Assembly (NCBI RefSeq): GCF_000252995.1
Contig: NC_015761.1
Location: forward strand, 3,534,001 to 3,598,000
DNA: 64,000 bases
Reading direction: 5' to 3'
DNA from: Salmonella bongori NCTC 12419
GTDB lineage: Bacteria; Pseudomonadota; Gammaproteobacteria; Enterobacterales; Enterobacteriaceae
The notes under the pieces were generated by a model. The model made no database searches. It had not been told where the DNA came from and saw only the letters and a list, made by a program, of their open reading frames with translations. Made by a program: the position numbers and the translations under genes. Shown here one piece after another: positions 18,799-27,697 of the stretch (the stretch's first letter is position 1; each line of letters starts with the position of its first letter).

Positions 18799-19117
18799 TA
18801 AAAACTCCATTTATGATGGTAGATAACAGAACGCATCCTTAGAGTTATCTGCATTCTGTGAGGAAATGGAGTGTATAGAGATGGGTATTGGATTTTATAA
18901 TTAGTATATATAAAAATAATTTTCAGTTAAGCTTAAAAAGAATAAAAATCAAGGCATTAAAAATGCATCGCGCATAAATATAAACTTTTATTGAGAATAA
19001 ATTAATATAATTAATATATTATTTCTTCCGATCCATAAAAAAGTTAAATACCTAGCCTTATTTATTAGACGTTTTTTTGGCTACAATTAATTATGTATTT
19101 GTGCTAAATAAAAAAGA
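18799..19117. promoter_or_regulatory. AT-rich lpf promoter region
   Basis: No gene. About 320 bp of strongly AT-rich DNA between lpfA and the broken yhjX, of the type silenced by H-NS. The leader contains two interleaved inverted repeats (18821-18827 with 18844-18850; 18827-18834 with 18851-18858). GATC methylation sites of the kind used by Pap-type phase switches are not clustered here. Confidence 0.6.
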
Positions 19118-19535
19118 GCGCCTGATAGCGAATGCCGAGATCAACGCTTTACGTTCCGGGAACCCTTTTACACAGTTAGAAAGCCTTAACAGATAGCCTG
19201 CGCCGTCCGCTAGTCCAGCCAGCACACCGGCGCTCAGCCACAGCATCATCAGATTGTTGGAATGCGTCGTTAAAAAGAAGCCAACACCGAACAAAATCCC
19301 GGACGCCATGGTGACGCGTTTTACGCCAAAACGTTCCTGCAATTTGGCTGCTACAGAGCAGGCCGGAACTCAACAGGCCAAAGGAAAACGCCCCCTGGCT
19401 AATCGGTTCATCCTGCCTGGCGGAAAGCGCGCCATTGAACACGCTCCAGGCATAGACAGAGCCTAATGCAAATTGGGTAATGATGGCGCCGACCAGGGCC
19501 AGCCAATGAGTACGCTGATAATCAGAACTTTTCAT
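19118..19535 (-). pseudogene. yhjX: Remnant of yhjX (MFS transporter, OFA family)
   Basis: The start MKSSDYQRTHWLALVGAIITQFALGSVYAWSVFNGALSA matches the N-terminus of E. coli YhjX (a pyruvate-responsive MFS carrier of ~400 aa). Near 19355 the frame shifts, and homology continues in another frame as 'KLQERFGVKRVTMASGILFGVGFFLTTHSNNLMMLWLSAGVLAGLADGAGYLL'. It ends at 'ISAFAI' near 19120, where the lpf promoter region begins. Only about the first third of the gene remains. The truncation coincides with the lpf junction, so the fimbrial operon's insertion or a linked deletion likely removed the rest. Confidence 0.9.
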
Positions 19536-19764
19536 GGCCGTCTTCCTGCATAAACAAAAGGGAAATTCTCTGCCCACAACCATAACGAAATGCATTTCGG
19601 ACAAGAGGGAAAACGGCATGAAGTGCCATCAGCACGGAATGAATTGCATTGATTGCGGAATGAATGACGATGCAAACATTCATAAAATTGATTTTTAAAC
19701 GCTGGTTAGCGCCCACTTCCGCCACAAGCGCTGTTATCACTACGTTTAAATTGTAATTCTGAAG

Positions 19765-20469
19765 TTAAAATTTGGCGCTTACCCCCATGGTATACAAATA
19801 ATCGCTATCCGTAGCGCTATTTTCCGCCTGGGAAAACGCCGCATATGCCGCCAGATGTGGGTTAAGCAACATGTCCGCACCCACGGTAACATCCAGCCAA
19901 TTCCCCTCCTGGCTCGCTGCGGTCATACGGCTCAGCCCGGACTGCGCTTTCCAGATATTCTCCCCGAACTGCTGGTTGTAACTGATCTGTGCCCAGGGAC
20001 GCACATCGCCAAACTGCGAGTTTACCCGCCAGCCTAGCGTACTGACGCTGGCATGCCATAACGGATCGGTGAAGGCTAATACCGTCGCGCTGTCGCCATA
20101 TTCGTTATACATTGATGACGTTGAACCATCGTAATGCAGAGCCGCGACCGGACCGGTGGTCACATAGCTGGAAACCGGAAAGTTCCAGCCCATACTGATC
20201 CCGCTGGTCGCATCAAGAGGGGTTTCAACCGCCAGGTTCAATACCGGACCCGCCGCATTTTGCGTAGACTGAATGCGTTCGGCCAGGATGTCGTTGTAAT
20301 TTGGTTGGTGATCGCTGTCCCAGGTATAACGTTCCGTCGTATGCCCGGGAGCGGCTTCAGCGATATATTCTTGTTGCCATGCATACGCTGCATTGATAAA
20401 AAACGAACAAGCCATAAGGCACGCCAGACAACGCAATGCCCGGCGACCACGGCGTTTTTTTACAATCAT
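19765..20469 (-). CDS. yhjY: Autotransporter beta-domain protein YhjY
   Basis: 234-aa outer-membrane protein. The N-terminal basic/hydrophobic signal (MIVKKRRGRRALRCLACLMACSFFINAAYA) is followed by a single autotransporter-type beta-barrel domain ending 'DYLYTMGVSAKF' with C-terminal Phe, the BAM recognition signature. Barrel strands such as 'WHASVSTLGWRVNSQFGDVRPWAQISYNQQFG' resemble the C-terminal domain of GDSL-esterase autotransporters, but no passenger is encoded. The length equals E. coli YhjY, so it is a complete orphan barrel rather than a truncation. The ATG at 20469 has GGAG upstream; an in-frame TTG precedes it. Confidence 0.88.
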   Translation of the reverse strand: MIVKKRRGRRALRCLACLMACSFFINAAYAWQQEYIAEAAPGHTTERYTWDSDHQPNYNDILAERIQSTQNAAGPVLNLAVETPLDATSGISMGWNFPVSSYVTTGPVAALHYDGSTSSMYNEYGDSATVLAFTDPLWHASVSTLGWRVNSQFGDVRPWAQISYNQQFGENIWKAQSGLSRMTAASQEGNWLDVTVGADMLLNPHLAAYAAFSQAENSATDSDYLYTMGVSAKF

Positions 20470-20622
20470 CAACGCGACTCCAGAGTAGAGCCGAATTCGG
20501 CGATATTATTGTCATTGAATGAAGGATGTCGGGCATCAGCCCTGTATTAACTATTATCCTTTTAGCGGGTCCGTCAAGGCGGGTGGAAGGAAATTTTCGC
20601 GATAACAACAACGAGGAAGTCT

Positions 20623-21204
20623 ATGCAGCGTTGCGGCTGGGTTAGCCAGGAGCCCCTTTATATTGACTATCATGACAACGAGTGGGGTGTGCCTGAAACT
20701 GATGGCAGAAAGTTGTTTGAAATGATCTGTCTTGAAGGCCAACAGGCCGGTTTATCCTGGATCACCGTGCTTAAGAAACGGGAAAACTATCGCGCCTGTT
20801 TTCATCAATTTGACCCGGTACGCATTGCGACCATGCAGGAAGAGGATATCGAACGTCTGCTGCAGAATGCGGGCATTATTCGACATCGCGGGAAAATTCA
20901 GGCCATTATCAGCAATGCCCGCGCCTGGCTTGCGATGGAGCAAAACGGCGAATCTTTCGCCGATTTTGTCTGGTCATTTGTTGATGGCCAGCCGCAAATC
21001 ACCCGGGCAGCCAGTCTGGACGAGATCCCCACGTCAACCCCCGCGTCCGATGCGCTTGCTAAAGCATTGAAAAAACGTGGTTTCAAGTTTGTCGGTACGA
21101 CCATCTGTTACGCCTTTATGCAGGCGTGCGGACTGGTCAACGACCACATTACCGGCTGTTTTTGCCATCCGGGAGAAAAACATGATTCGCAAATCCCAGA
21201 GTGA
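20623..21204 (+). CDS. tag: 3-methyladenine DNA glycosylase I
   Basis: Constitutive base-excision repair enzyme removing 3-methyladenine from alkylated DNA. 193 aa, a few residues longer at the C-terminus than E. coli Tag. Recognised residues: zinc ligands Cys4 and His17 near the N-terminus ('MQRCGWVSQEPLYIDYHDNEWG'), Glu38 and the aromatic pocket 'MICLEGQQAGLSW', and the C-terminal 'VNDHITGCFCHPG' with the remaining zinc ligands. SD 'gaggaag' precedes the ATG. The 3' end overlaps yiaC by 23 bp in a different frame, so they are translationally linked. Confidence 0.96.
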   Translation: MQRCGWVSQEPLYIDYHDNEWGVPETDGRKLFEMICLEGQQAGLSWITVLKKRENYRACFHQFDPVRIATMQEEDIERLLQNAGIIRHRGKIQAIISNARAWLAMEQNGESFADFVWSFVDGQPQITRAASLDEIPTSTPASDALAKALKKRGFKFVGTTICYAFMQACGLVNDHITGCFCHPGEKHDSQIPE

Positions 21205-21622
21205 AGACATGGCGTCTATTCTGGCGCTGTGGATGAAAAGCACCATTTATGCCCACCCCTTTATTGAAGAACGCTACTGGCATGAGAGCGAAGCGGTCGT
21301 GCGCGACGTCTATTTACCCGCCGCGCAAACCTGGGTATGGGAGGAAAATGAACAACTAAAAGGTTTCATCAGCGTGCTGGAAGCCCGTTTTGTCGGGGCG
21401 CTGTTTGTTGCCCCCGACGCGTTAAGACAGGGTATTGGTAAAACGCTTCTGGAATTCGTACAGCAGCGTTTTCCACTGCTGAGTCTGGAGGTTTACCAGA
21501 AAAATCAATCAGCCGTAAACTTCTACCATGCACTTGGTTTTCGCATTGAAGATAGTGCCTGGCAGGAAGATACCTCCCACCCTACCTGGATTATGAGTTG
21601 GCAGGCGGATCAAATGCCGTAA
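21182..21622 (+). CDS. yiaC: GNAT acetyltransferase YiaC
   Basis: 146-aa Gcn5-type N-acetyltransferase; E. coli YiaC was reported as a protein lysine acetyltransferase. The acetyl-CoA motif 'FVAPDALRQGIGKTLLEFVQQR' (Q/RxxGxG/A variant) is near residue 75-95, and 'VYQKNQSAVNFYHALGF' is the usual C-terminal part. The start MIRKSQ is taken from the family length; it lies inside the end of tag. The 3' end overlaps the end of bisC convergently by 32 bp. Confidence 0.93.
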   Translation: MIRKSQSEDMASILALWMKSTIYAHPFIEERYWHESEAVVRDVYLPAAQTWVWEENEQLKGFISVLEARFVGALFVAPDALRQGIGKTLLEFVQQRFPLLSLEVYQKNQSAVNFYHALGFRIEDSAWQEDTSHPTWIMSWQADQMP

Positions 21623-23924
21623 GGGGTAACACCGGGCCGGTATATTTCTCAAACCAGACCAGCGCGGTATTGCCCGCACAGCCGTTCCCCAGCCGCGAAC
21701 TGGGAAGGTCTTTCGTCAGGATGTTTACCGCGCCATTTTTACATATACCACCCGCGCCAGGTTCAGGGTCCGGCCATGCGCCTTCGTGAATACAGATAAC
21801 GCCAGGCCGAATCCCTTCGGTAACGACTGCGCCTGCCAGGATCTGCCCACGCTGATTCCAGACACGCACCGTATCGCCATTAACGATTCCGCGCGCCGTC
21901 GCATCCTGCGGATGTATCGTTACCGGTTCGCGCCCGGCGACCGCATATCGCTCCCGTAACGAACTGTAATTAAGCTGACTATGCAGGCGGTGTGCCGGAT
22001 GGGCAGAAAGTAGCTGAACTTGCCCCACTTCCGCGTTTCCATGCCACTCGTCCGGCGAAAGCCACATCGGATGGCCGGGGCAATCTGCGTAACCATAGCT
22101 GGCGATGCGCGCCGAATAGATTTCGATTTTGCCGCTGGCTGTTTTTAGCGGATAGCTGACAGGATCGCGCCGAAAATCCGCGAAGCGCACAAACTGCGCG
22201 TTGGCCGGGTTTTCCGGCATCTCAAATAAACGGTTAGCCTGCCAGAATGCGGTAAACGGCGGCAGCGTCACCCCCTGGCTGGCACCACGCTGGGCGGCAA
22301 TATTGTAGAAGGTCTCCAGCCACGCCAGCTCGCTTTTTCCTTCGGTGAACCGCGCGTAACCGCCGGTTTCCCATCGTTCGCTCAGTTCAGCAAAAACGTC
22401 AAAATCATTCCGCGCCTCCCATCGGGGCGACACTACCTGCTTCATCGGCGCCAAATGCTGATTGCTATAGTCGCCGGTCATGGTTAAATCGTTACGCTCA
22501 TAGCTGGTGGTCGCGGGCAGAACAATATCCGCGTGTTTCGCGGCGGCCGTCCAGAAACATTCAGAGATAACGACCAATTCCGGTTTTTGCCACGCACGAA
22601 CCAGACGGTTAGTATCCTGATGATGGGTAAAGTTCGCGCCGCCCGCCCACCAGATAAAACGAATATCCGGGAAGCGGCGATCCATACCATTGTGTTGGTA
22701 AAACCCACCGGGGTTTTCCAGCGCCTCAACAATACGCGCTACCGGTATTTTATCTACCGCATCGACGCCGCCCGGAATGCTGCCCTGCATTGACGCCAAC
22801 ACGGCGGCGCGTCGCGTCGGATTGCCGCCATTAGCAAAATGATAAGAAAAACCAAACCCGCCGCCTGGCGTACCGATTTGCCCAAGCATCGCGGCCAGCG
22901 TGACGATCATCCAGTGCTTTTGCTCGCCAAACTGTTGGCGCTGCATTCCCCAGCCAGCCATCAACATGGTGGTGTTATGATGAAATATTTCCGCCAGTTC
23001 GCGGATTTTCACCGCAGAAACGCCGCAAATTCCCGCCGCCCATTCTGCTGTTTTGGCCGTACCGTCGGTCACGCCCATAAGATAATCGGCGAAGATGTCA
23101 TAACCTGTTGTGCATCGGGCAAGGAACGCCTCATCCTGCCAGTCATTTTCCACCAGCGTATGGGCGATCCCCAGCATTAATGCCACATCGGTGCCCATAT
23201 GCGGGGCGATCCACTCCATCTTATCGCCAAAAAAATCCGCACTCTCCGATCGCATCGGATCGATGCAGATCAGGCGTTTCCCCCTTTTTCGCAGCGCTGC
23301 AACATAACCGAGTCCCTGTTCATCCGAAGCGTTCCAGGCAATTTTCAAAGTGTTAAGCGGATTGGCGCTCCAAAGCACCACCACGTCGCTATGTTCCAGC
23401 ACGACAGGCCAACTGGTCTGCTGTTGGTATACCTCGTTGCCACCCACGACATAAGGCATGATGGCCTGCGCCGCACCGGTGGAATAATCACCAAGATGAC
23501 CGGTATAACCTCCCGCCAGTGCCATATAACGTTGTAATAGCGTGGCCGCTTTATGCAATACACCGTTTGAACGCCAGCCGTAGGAGCCGGCAAAAATAGA
23601 CGATGGTCCATAACTTTCGCGAATACGTTTGTGCTGAGCGTGGATCAAGTCCAGCGCCTCATCCCAGCTTACGCGAACAAACTCATCTTGCCCGCGTACG
23701 CCTTGCGGGTTATCGGGAGAAGCCAGAAAACCTTTACGCACCATCGGAAAGCGAATCCGTGTTTTGCTGTGTACCTGGTCATGTACAACAGTTTGCAGAG
23801 AATTTTCATGTGCCGTCGGGAGTTCGCCATAAGAGGCAAAAATCCGTTCTCCGTCGGTTTCAACACGGACAGGCCCCCAGTGTGCAGCGGTCAATACCGA
23901 ATAGCGCGATGGTGCGTTGGTCAA
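21591..23924 (-). CDS. bisC: Biotin sulfoxide reductase BisC
   Basis: Cytoplasmic molybdenum (bis-MGD) enzyme reducing biotin-d-sulfoxide and, in E. coli, methionine-S-sulfoxide. No Tat signal, unlike TorA/DmsA. Molybdopterin oxidoreductase domains fill the chain: 'SIFAGSYGWRSNG', 'GHLGDYSTGAAQAIMP' (presumed Mo-ligand Ser), 'AMLGQIGTPGGGFGFSYHFANGGNP', and the C-terminal cofactor-binding domain 'LLSAHPAHRLHSQLNYSSLRERYA'. Start: AGGAG sits 6 nt before a TTG at 23924, giving MTNAPSRYSV and 777 aa, the E. coli length; the ATG six codons earlier would place the SD inside the gene. Confidence 0.93.
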   Translation of the reverse strand: MTNAPSRYSVLTAAHWGPVRVETDGERIFASYGELPTAHENSLQTVVHDQVHSKTRIRFPMVRKGFLASPDNPQGVRGQDEFVRVSWDEALDLIHAQHKRIRESYGPSSIFAGSYGWRSNGVLHKAATLLQRYMALAGGYTGHLGDYSTGAAQAIMPYVVGGNEVYQQQTSWPVVLEHSDVVVLWSANPLNTLKIAWNASDEQGLGYVAALRKRGKRLICIDPMRSESADFFGDKMEWIAPHMGTDVALMLGIAHTLVENDWQDEAFLARCTTGYDIFADYLMGVTDGTAKTAEWAAGICGVSAVKIRELAEIFHHNTTMLMAGWGMQRQQFGEQKHWMIVTLAAMLGQIGTPGGGFGFSYHFANGGNPTRRAAVLASMQGSIPGGVDAVDKIPVARIVEALENPGGFYQHNGMDRRFPDIRFIWWAGGANFTHHQDTNRLVRAWQKPELVVISECFWTAAAKHADIVLPATTSYERNDLTMTGDYSNQHLAPMKQVVSPRWEARNDFDVFAELSERWETGGYARFTEGKSELAWLETFYNIAAQRGASQGVTLPPFTAFWQANRLFEMPENPANAQFVRFADFRRDPVSYPLKTASGKIEIYSARIASYGYADCPGHPMWLSPDEWHGNAEVGQVQLLSAHPAHRLHSQLNYSSLRERYAVAGREPVTIHPQDATARGIVNGDTVRVWNQRGQILAGAVVTEGIRPGVICIHEGAWPDPEPGAGGICKNGAVNILTKDLPSSRLGNGCAGNTALVWFEKYTGPVLPLTAFDPPANS

Positions 23925-24077
23925 AGTTCGCTCCTGAATCATTGGGCTTATTTATTATGCCGATCAATGTTACTTACAAATTTCAGAGTTTTCCCTGGAA
24001 TTTTCTTCATGCGCAGACGTCATAATCAACCGCCACGGTCGCTGTGGTAAAAAATAAAAAAGTGATAAGGATTTAAG

Positions 24078-24740
24078 ATGAAAAAACGTGTACTTGTGAT
24101 TGCTGCCATCGTGAGCGGCGCCCTGGCGGTATCTGGCTGCACAACAAACCCTTACACCGGCGAACGCGAAGCAGGTAAATCCGGCATTGGCGCGGGTATC
24201 GGTTCGCTGGTCGGCGCTGGCATCGGTGCGCTCTCTTCCTCCAAAAAAGATCGCGGTAAAGGCGCGCTGATTGGCGCGGCGGCTGGCGCGGCGCTGGGCG
24301 GCGGCGTTGGCTACTACATGGATGTCCAGGAAGCGAAACTGCGTGACAAAATGCGGGGGACGGGCGTTAGCGTGACGCGAAGCGGCGATAATATCATTCT
24401 GAATATGCCAAATAACGTCACCTTCGACAGCAGCAGCGCGACGCTAAAACCGGCAGGCGCCAACACACTGACCGGCGTGGCGATGGTGCTAAAAGAGTAT
24501 CCTAAGACCGCTGTCAACGTGGTGGGTTATACCGACAGTACTGGCAGCCACGACCTGAATATGCGTCTGTCGCAACAGCGTGCTGACGCCGTGGCCAGTT
24601 CGCTGATCACCCAGGGCGTTGAGGCCAGTCGCATCCGTACCACCGGTATGGGCCCCGCAAACCCGATCGCCAGCAACAGTACGGCAGAAGGTAAAGCGCA
24701 AAACCGCCGTGTCGAAATTACGTTAAGTCCATTGCAGTAA
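24078..24740 (+). CDS. yiaD: OmpA-domain outer-membrane lipoprotein YiaD
   Basis: 220-aa lipoprotein. The signal ends in lipobox 'LAVSGC', followed by a glycine-zipper segment rich in GxxxG (residues ~35-85: 'GIGAGIGSLVGAGIGAL', 'GALIGAAAGAALGGGVGYYMD') and a C-terminal OmpA-like peptidoglycan-binding domain ('NVTFDSSSATLKPAGANTL', 'GYTDSTGSHDLNMRLSQQRADAVAS', 'NRRVEITL'). In E. coli it is a multicopy suppressor of a bamB mutant. SD 'aaggat' precedes the ATG. Confidence 0.95.
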   Translation: MKKRVLVIAAIVSGALAVSGCTTNPYTGEREAGKSGIGAGIGSLVGAGIGALSSSKKDRGKGALIGAAAGAALGGGVGYYMDVQEAKLRDKMRGTGVSVTRSGDNIILNMPNNVTFDSSSATLKPAGANTLTGVAMVLKEYPKTAVNVVGYTDSTGSHDLNMRLSQQRADAVASSLITQGVEASRIRTTGMGPANPIASNSTAEGKAQNRRVEITLSPLQ

Positions 24741-24749
24741 ACTACCGTA

Positions 24750-24776
24750 CCGGGTAACGCGGTATGCGTTACCCGG
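24750..24776 (+). terminator. Hairpin after yiaD
   Basis: CCGGGTAACGC and GCGTTACCCGG form a perfect 11-bp stem with a 5-nt loop, 10 nt after the yiaD stop. No U-tract follows, so it may stabilise the 3' end rather than terminate. Confidence 0.55.
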
Positions 24777-24948
24777 CCTGCATGATTTCCCTTCAGATCG
24801 GATAAATGTCGCAATCCATGCCTCCACCTCCACGACATGGCTACCAGTGGAGTGGAAATCGGCTGGCTGATTATTGCTAAGCAGGTTAATAATAAGTCTG
24901 TTCCGGTTAGCGCATTCCGCGCTTTCATTCTGATTTACGGGGAGCCGC

Positions 24949-25923
24949 ATGAAGCCGTCCATCATTCTCTACAAAAGTCTGCCTGATGATTTGCTGCATC
25001 GTCTGGAGGCGCATTTTACCATCACGCAGGTACCAAACCTGTATCCGGAAACAGTAACGCGCCACGCGCAGGCATTTGCCCGCGCGCAGGGCCTGCTGGG
25101 CGCCAGCGAAACCGTTAACCACGCGCTGCTGGAAAAAATGCCGGCGCTACGCGCAGCGTCAACCATCTCGGTAGGATACGATAATGTTGATGTGGACGCC
25201 CTTACTGCCCGCAAAATAGTCCTGATGCACACGCCTGGCGTGTTGACGGAAACCGTTGCCGATACGATGATGGCGCTGATACTGGCCACTGCCCGCCGCG
25301 TGGTAGACGTCGCGGAACGGGTTAAAGCAGGTGAATGGACTGACAGCATCGGCCCGGCGTGGTTTGGCATCGATGTGCACCATAAAACGCTGGGTATCGT
25401 TGGCATGGGACGTATCGGAATGGCACTGGCGCAGCGTGCGCACTGTGGGTTTACCATGCCGGTTCTCTATAATGCCCGTCGGCGGCATCAGGAAGCGGAA
25501 GATCAGTTTAATGCCCGCTATTGTGATCTGGATACCCTGTTGCAGGAGGCCGATTTTGTCTGTGTGATCCTGCCGCTAACGGATGAAACACGACATCGGT
25601 TTGGCGCAAAACAGTTTGCCATGATGAAATCATCCGCTATTTTCATTAATGCCGGGCGCGGGCCGGTAGTTGATGAAAACGCCCTGATTGCCGCGCTGCA
25701 AAACGGCGAAATTCATGCGGCAGGCCTGGATGTTTTTGAGCATGAACCGCTCCCTGTGGACTCGCCCCTGCTAACCATGCCAAACGTCGTGGCGGTACCG
25801 CATATCGGATCGGCAACGCATGAGACACGCTACAACATGATGGCCTGTGCGGTGGATAATTTGATTGATGCGCTGCATGGAAGCATAGAGAAGAACTGCG
25901 TGAATCCGCAGGCGGCAGGTTAA
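24949..25923 (+). CDS. ghrB: Glyoxylate/hydroxypyruvate reductase B (2-ketoaldonate reductase)
   Basis: 324-aa D-2-hydroxyacid dehydrogenase, NADPH-preferring, reducing glyoxylate, hydroxypyruvate and 2-keto-gluconate in E. coli. The Rossmann motif 'LGIVGMGRIGMALAQRAHC' is near residue 150; the catalytic Arg, Glu and His lie in 'FINAGRGPVVDENAL', 'AAGLDVFEHEPLP' and 'VAVPHIGSATHETR'. Full family length. SD 'ggggagcc' precedes the ATG. Confidence 0.96.
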   Translation: MKPSIILYKSLPDDLLHRLEAHFTITQVPNLYPETVTRHAQAFARAQGLLGASETVNHALLEKMPALRAASTISVGYDNVDVDALTARKIVLMHTPGVLTETVADTMMALILATARRVVDVAERVKAGEWTDSIGPAWFGIDVHHKTLGIVGMGRIGMALAQRAHCGFTMPVLYNARRRHQEAEDQFNARYCDLDTLLQEADFVCVILPLTDETRHRFGAKQFAMMKSSAIFINAGRGPVVDENALIAALQNGEIHAAGLDVFEHEPLPVDSPLLTMPNVVAVPHIGSATHETRYNMMACAVDNLIDALHGSIEKNCVNPQAAG

Positions 25924-25931
25924 GGCGACAG

Positions 25932-25963
25932 GCCCGATGAGCACATGCCAGCGCTCATCGGGC
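25932..25963. terminator. Bidirectional hairpin between ghrB and yiaF
   Basis: GCCCGATGAGC and GCTCATCGGGC form a perfect 11-bp stem between two convergent genes, close to both stops. U-tracts are weak on both sides. Confidence 0.65.
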
Positions 25964-25972
25964 AGACTGTTA

Positions 25973-26683
25973 TTACTGGGTCGCGTTTACCGCCGCCGTC
26001 CAGGCTTGATTAAATGCCTGATGCTGCGAAGCCAACGGACCAATCAGCGCATTATATTGGCTGGCCTGTTGTGACGTCGGGAACTGAATGCCGTTCGCGA
26101 CAAAACTCACCTGCTCGCCCTGCTGCGCAATATAATCGCCCACTTGTACCAACTGCTGCGTAAAGATCTGTGCCGCCGGGATCAGCGGCTGCAGAGCATC
26201 CGCCGGAACGGTGACCACTTTTTTGTAGACCTGATCGAACACCGGTTTCAGGTCATCGGCCTGCTTTAACGCGCCATGTGCGGCATCAGCCTGCAGTTTT
26301 GCGTTCTGCAACTGTTGCGCCAGTACGCCTAAGGAACCATTTGCCTGCCGTAGCGGCTCGCGTTGTGTCATATAATCCTGCGGAACGCGGATGGCGTTAA
26401 CGCTATCGACCACCGGGCGCAAACCGGAATCCATCGCCTGGTTTACCTGCTGCGAGTAGCCGTACAGAATGGCGTAATCAGACACGAACGGACCAAACTG
26501 TTTTTTCTGATCGGCCGTCAGCGTTGGTAAACGCTCCCCGCTACGCATTGCTGTATTCTGCAGGAAATCGACAAACGCTTTGCGCTGATCGCCTTCTTTA
26601 TCAAAACACCCGCTCAGGCTAAACACCATTAATAACGCCATAACAGGCGCAAACCAGCGAGAGCAGGACTTACCTGTCGCCAT
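25973..26683 (-). CDS. yiaF: DUF3053 lipoprotein YiaF
   Basis: 236-aa predicted lipoprotein: basic start MATGKSCSRWFAP, hydrophobic core and lipobox 'VFSLSGC', then a helical domain of unknown function with many Gln/Ala residues. The start at 26683 has AAGGAG 9 nt upstream; a GTG six codons earlier would contain that SD. Function unknown. Convergent with ghrB. Confidence 0.92.
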   Translation of the reverse strand: MATGKSCSRWFAPVMALLMVFSLSGCFDKEGDQRKAFVDFLQNTAMRSGERLPTLTADQKKQFGPFVSDYAILYGYSQQVNQAMDSGLRPVVDSVNAIRVPQDYMTQREPLRQANGSLGVLAQQLQNAKLQADAAHGALKQADDLKPVFDQVYKKVVTVPADALQPLIPAAQIFTQQLVQVGDYIAQQGEQVSFVANGIQFPTSQQASQYNALIGPLASQHQAFNQAWTAAVNATQ

Positions 26684-27120
26684 TGTTAATACTCCTTTCA
26701 CCCAAAAATGCGCACAACGACACCTGCGTGCCTGACGGCTTACAAGGATAGTCCAGGTCAGGCTTGCAGGATACCCTTTCCACGCGATCTTATAGCGGAA
26801 AATTGTGTTTATCTGCCTTAGCGCTCATTTTGTTATTTTTTTGTTAAATTTCCATCTATCACCGCAGTAAAAAGCGCGGCAAGAAAGCTTTCCATCAGGT
26901 AATGTAATATTTTTTAATCTTTACAAATGTTTCCTGATATACCGATATATCTTCCTGAATCAAATCGTTAGCGCCCTAAAAGTCGCTTAGCGTAAGTCAT
27001 CGAAACGACTCGCCGACGCCCCCTCATGGCGAGCCGCCTACCGCCCGGGATTTTCCCGACTATTCTTAATAGGCTTCGATGCATTTCACGATCCCGCTGT
27101 GTGATTTACAGGAGTTCTCA
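26684..27120. promoter_or_regulatory. Divergent yiaF/yiaG control region
   Basis: 437 bp without a gene. The left half is the yiaF promoter side; 26820-26960 is AT-rich. The yiaG side holds two short hairpins: CTCGCC/GGCGAG (27009-27033) and CGGG/CCCG (27046-27058). This suggests a structured yiaG leader. No recognised riboswitch or sRNA. Confidence 0.5.
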
Positions 27121-27411
27121 ATGGAATATAAAGATCCGATGTTTGAGCTGCTGAGCAGCCTGGAACAAATTGTTTTTAAAGATGAAACGCGAAAGATCAC
27201 CCTGACGCAAAAACCCAATCCTTTTACCGAATTTGAACAGTTACGGAGAGGAACAGGGCTAAAAACAGATGAATTCGCCAGAGCGTTGGGCGTAACGGTT
27301 GCCATGGTTCAGGAATGGGAATCGAAACGCGAAAAACCCACGCCAGCAGAACTCAAATTGATGCGCCTGATACAGGCGAACCCACGAATAAGTAAGCAGT
27401 TGATGGAGTAA
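27121..27411 (+). CDS. yiaG: HTH-type regulator YiaG
   Basis: 96-aa Xre-family protein. The C-terminal half is a helix-turn-helix of the antitoxin (HigA/MqsA-like) type: 'LRRGTGLKTDEFARALGVTVAMVQEWESKREKPTPAELKLMRLIQANP'. No toxin gene is adjacent, so it is an orphan regulator. The start MEYKDP has 'caggag' 8 nt upstream; a longer frame begins in the leader. Targets unknown. Confidence 0.92.
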   Translation: MEYKDPMFELLSSLEQIVFKDETRKITLTQKPNPFTEFEQLRRGTGLKTDEFARALGVTVAMVQEWESKREKPTPAELKLMRLIQANPRISKQLME

Positions 27412-27431
27412 TTTTTACGACTTTCTGTTTT

Positions 27432-27460
27432 AACGGTCCTGCGTAAGGGCCGTTTCCCCC
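27432..27460 (+). terminator. Probable yiaG terminator
   Basis: AACGGTCC and GGGCCGTT form a short stem 21 nt after the yiaG stop; the tail is 'tccccc' rather than a clean U-tract, so it is weak. Confidence 0.45.
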
Positions 27461-27497
27461 GCTCACTCCCCGCTAAGAGAAATAAAGTAAAATAAAA

Positions 27498-27697
27498 GTT
27501 GCATCGCCCGGCATTACATGAGTTAATAAGCTCAACGGTTTGACGTACAGACCATTAAAGCAGTTTAGTAAGGCAGTCCCCTTCAAGAGTTATCCATTAG
27601 ATACCCCTCGTAGTGCGCATTTCCTTAACGCTTAAAAAATCTGTAAAGCACGCCATCACGCCGAAAGGCACACTTATTTTTTAAAAGGTAATACACT
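27498..27697 (+). promoter_or_regulatory. cspA promoter and long 5' leader with cold box
   Basis: A -35-like 'ttgcat' (27498-27503) with AT-rich DNA above it, then the leader starting near 27535 with the cold-box sequence 'tgacgtacagaccattaaag'. The ~160-nt 5' UTR is nearly identical to the E. coli cspA thermosensor, which refolds at low temperature to expose the ribosome site. Ends with SD 'aaaggt' before the ATG. Confidence 0.85.

Noticed and set aside
18799..19117. Invertible fim-type promoter switch for lpf
   Set aside because: No long inverted repeats flanking a promoter segment and no recombinase gene nearby.
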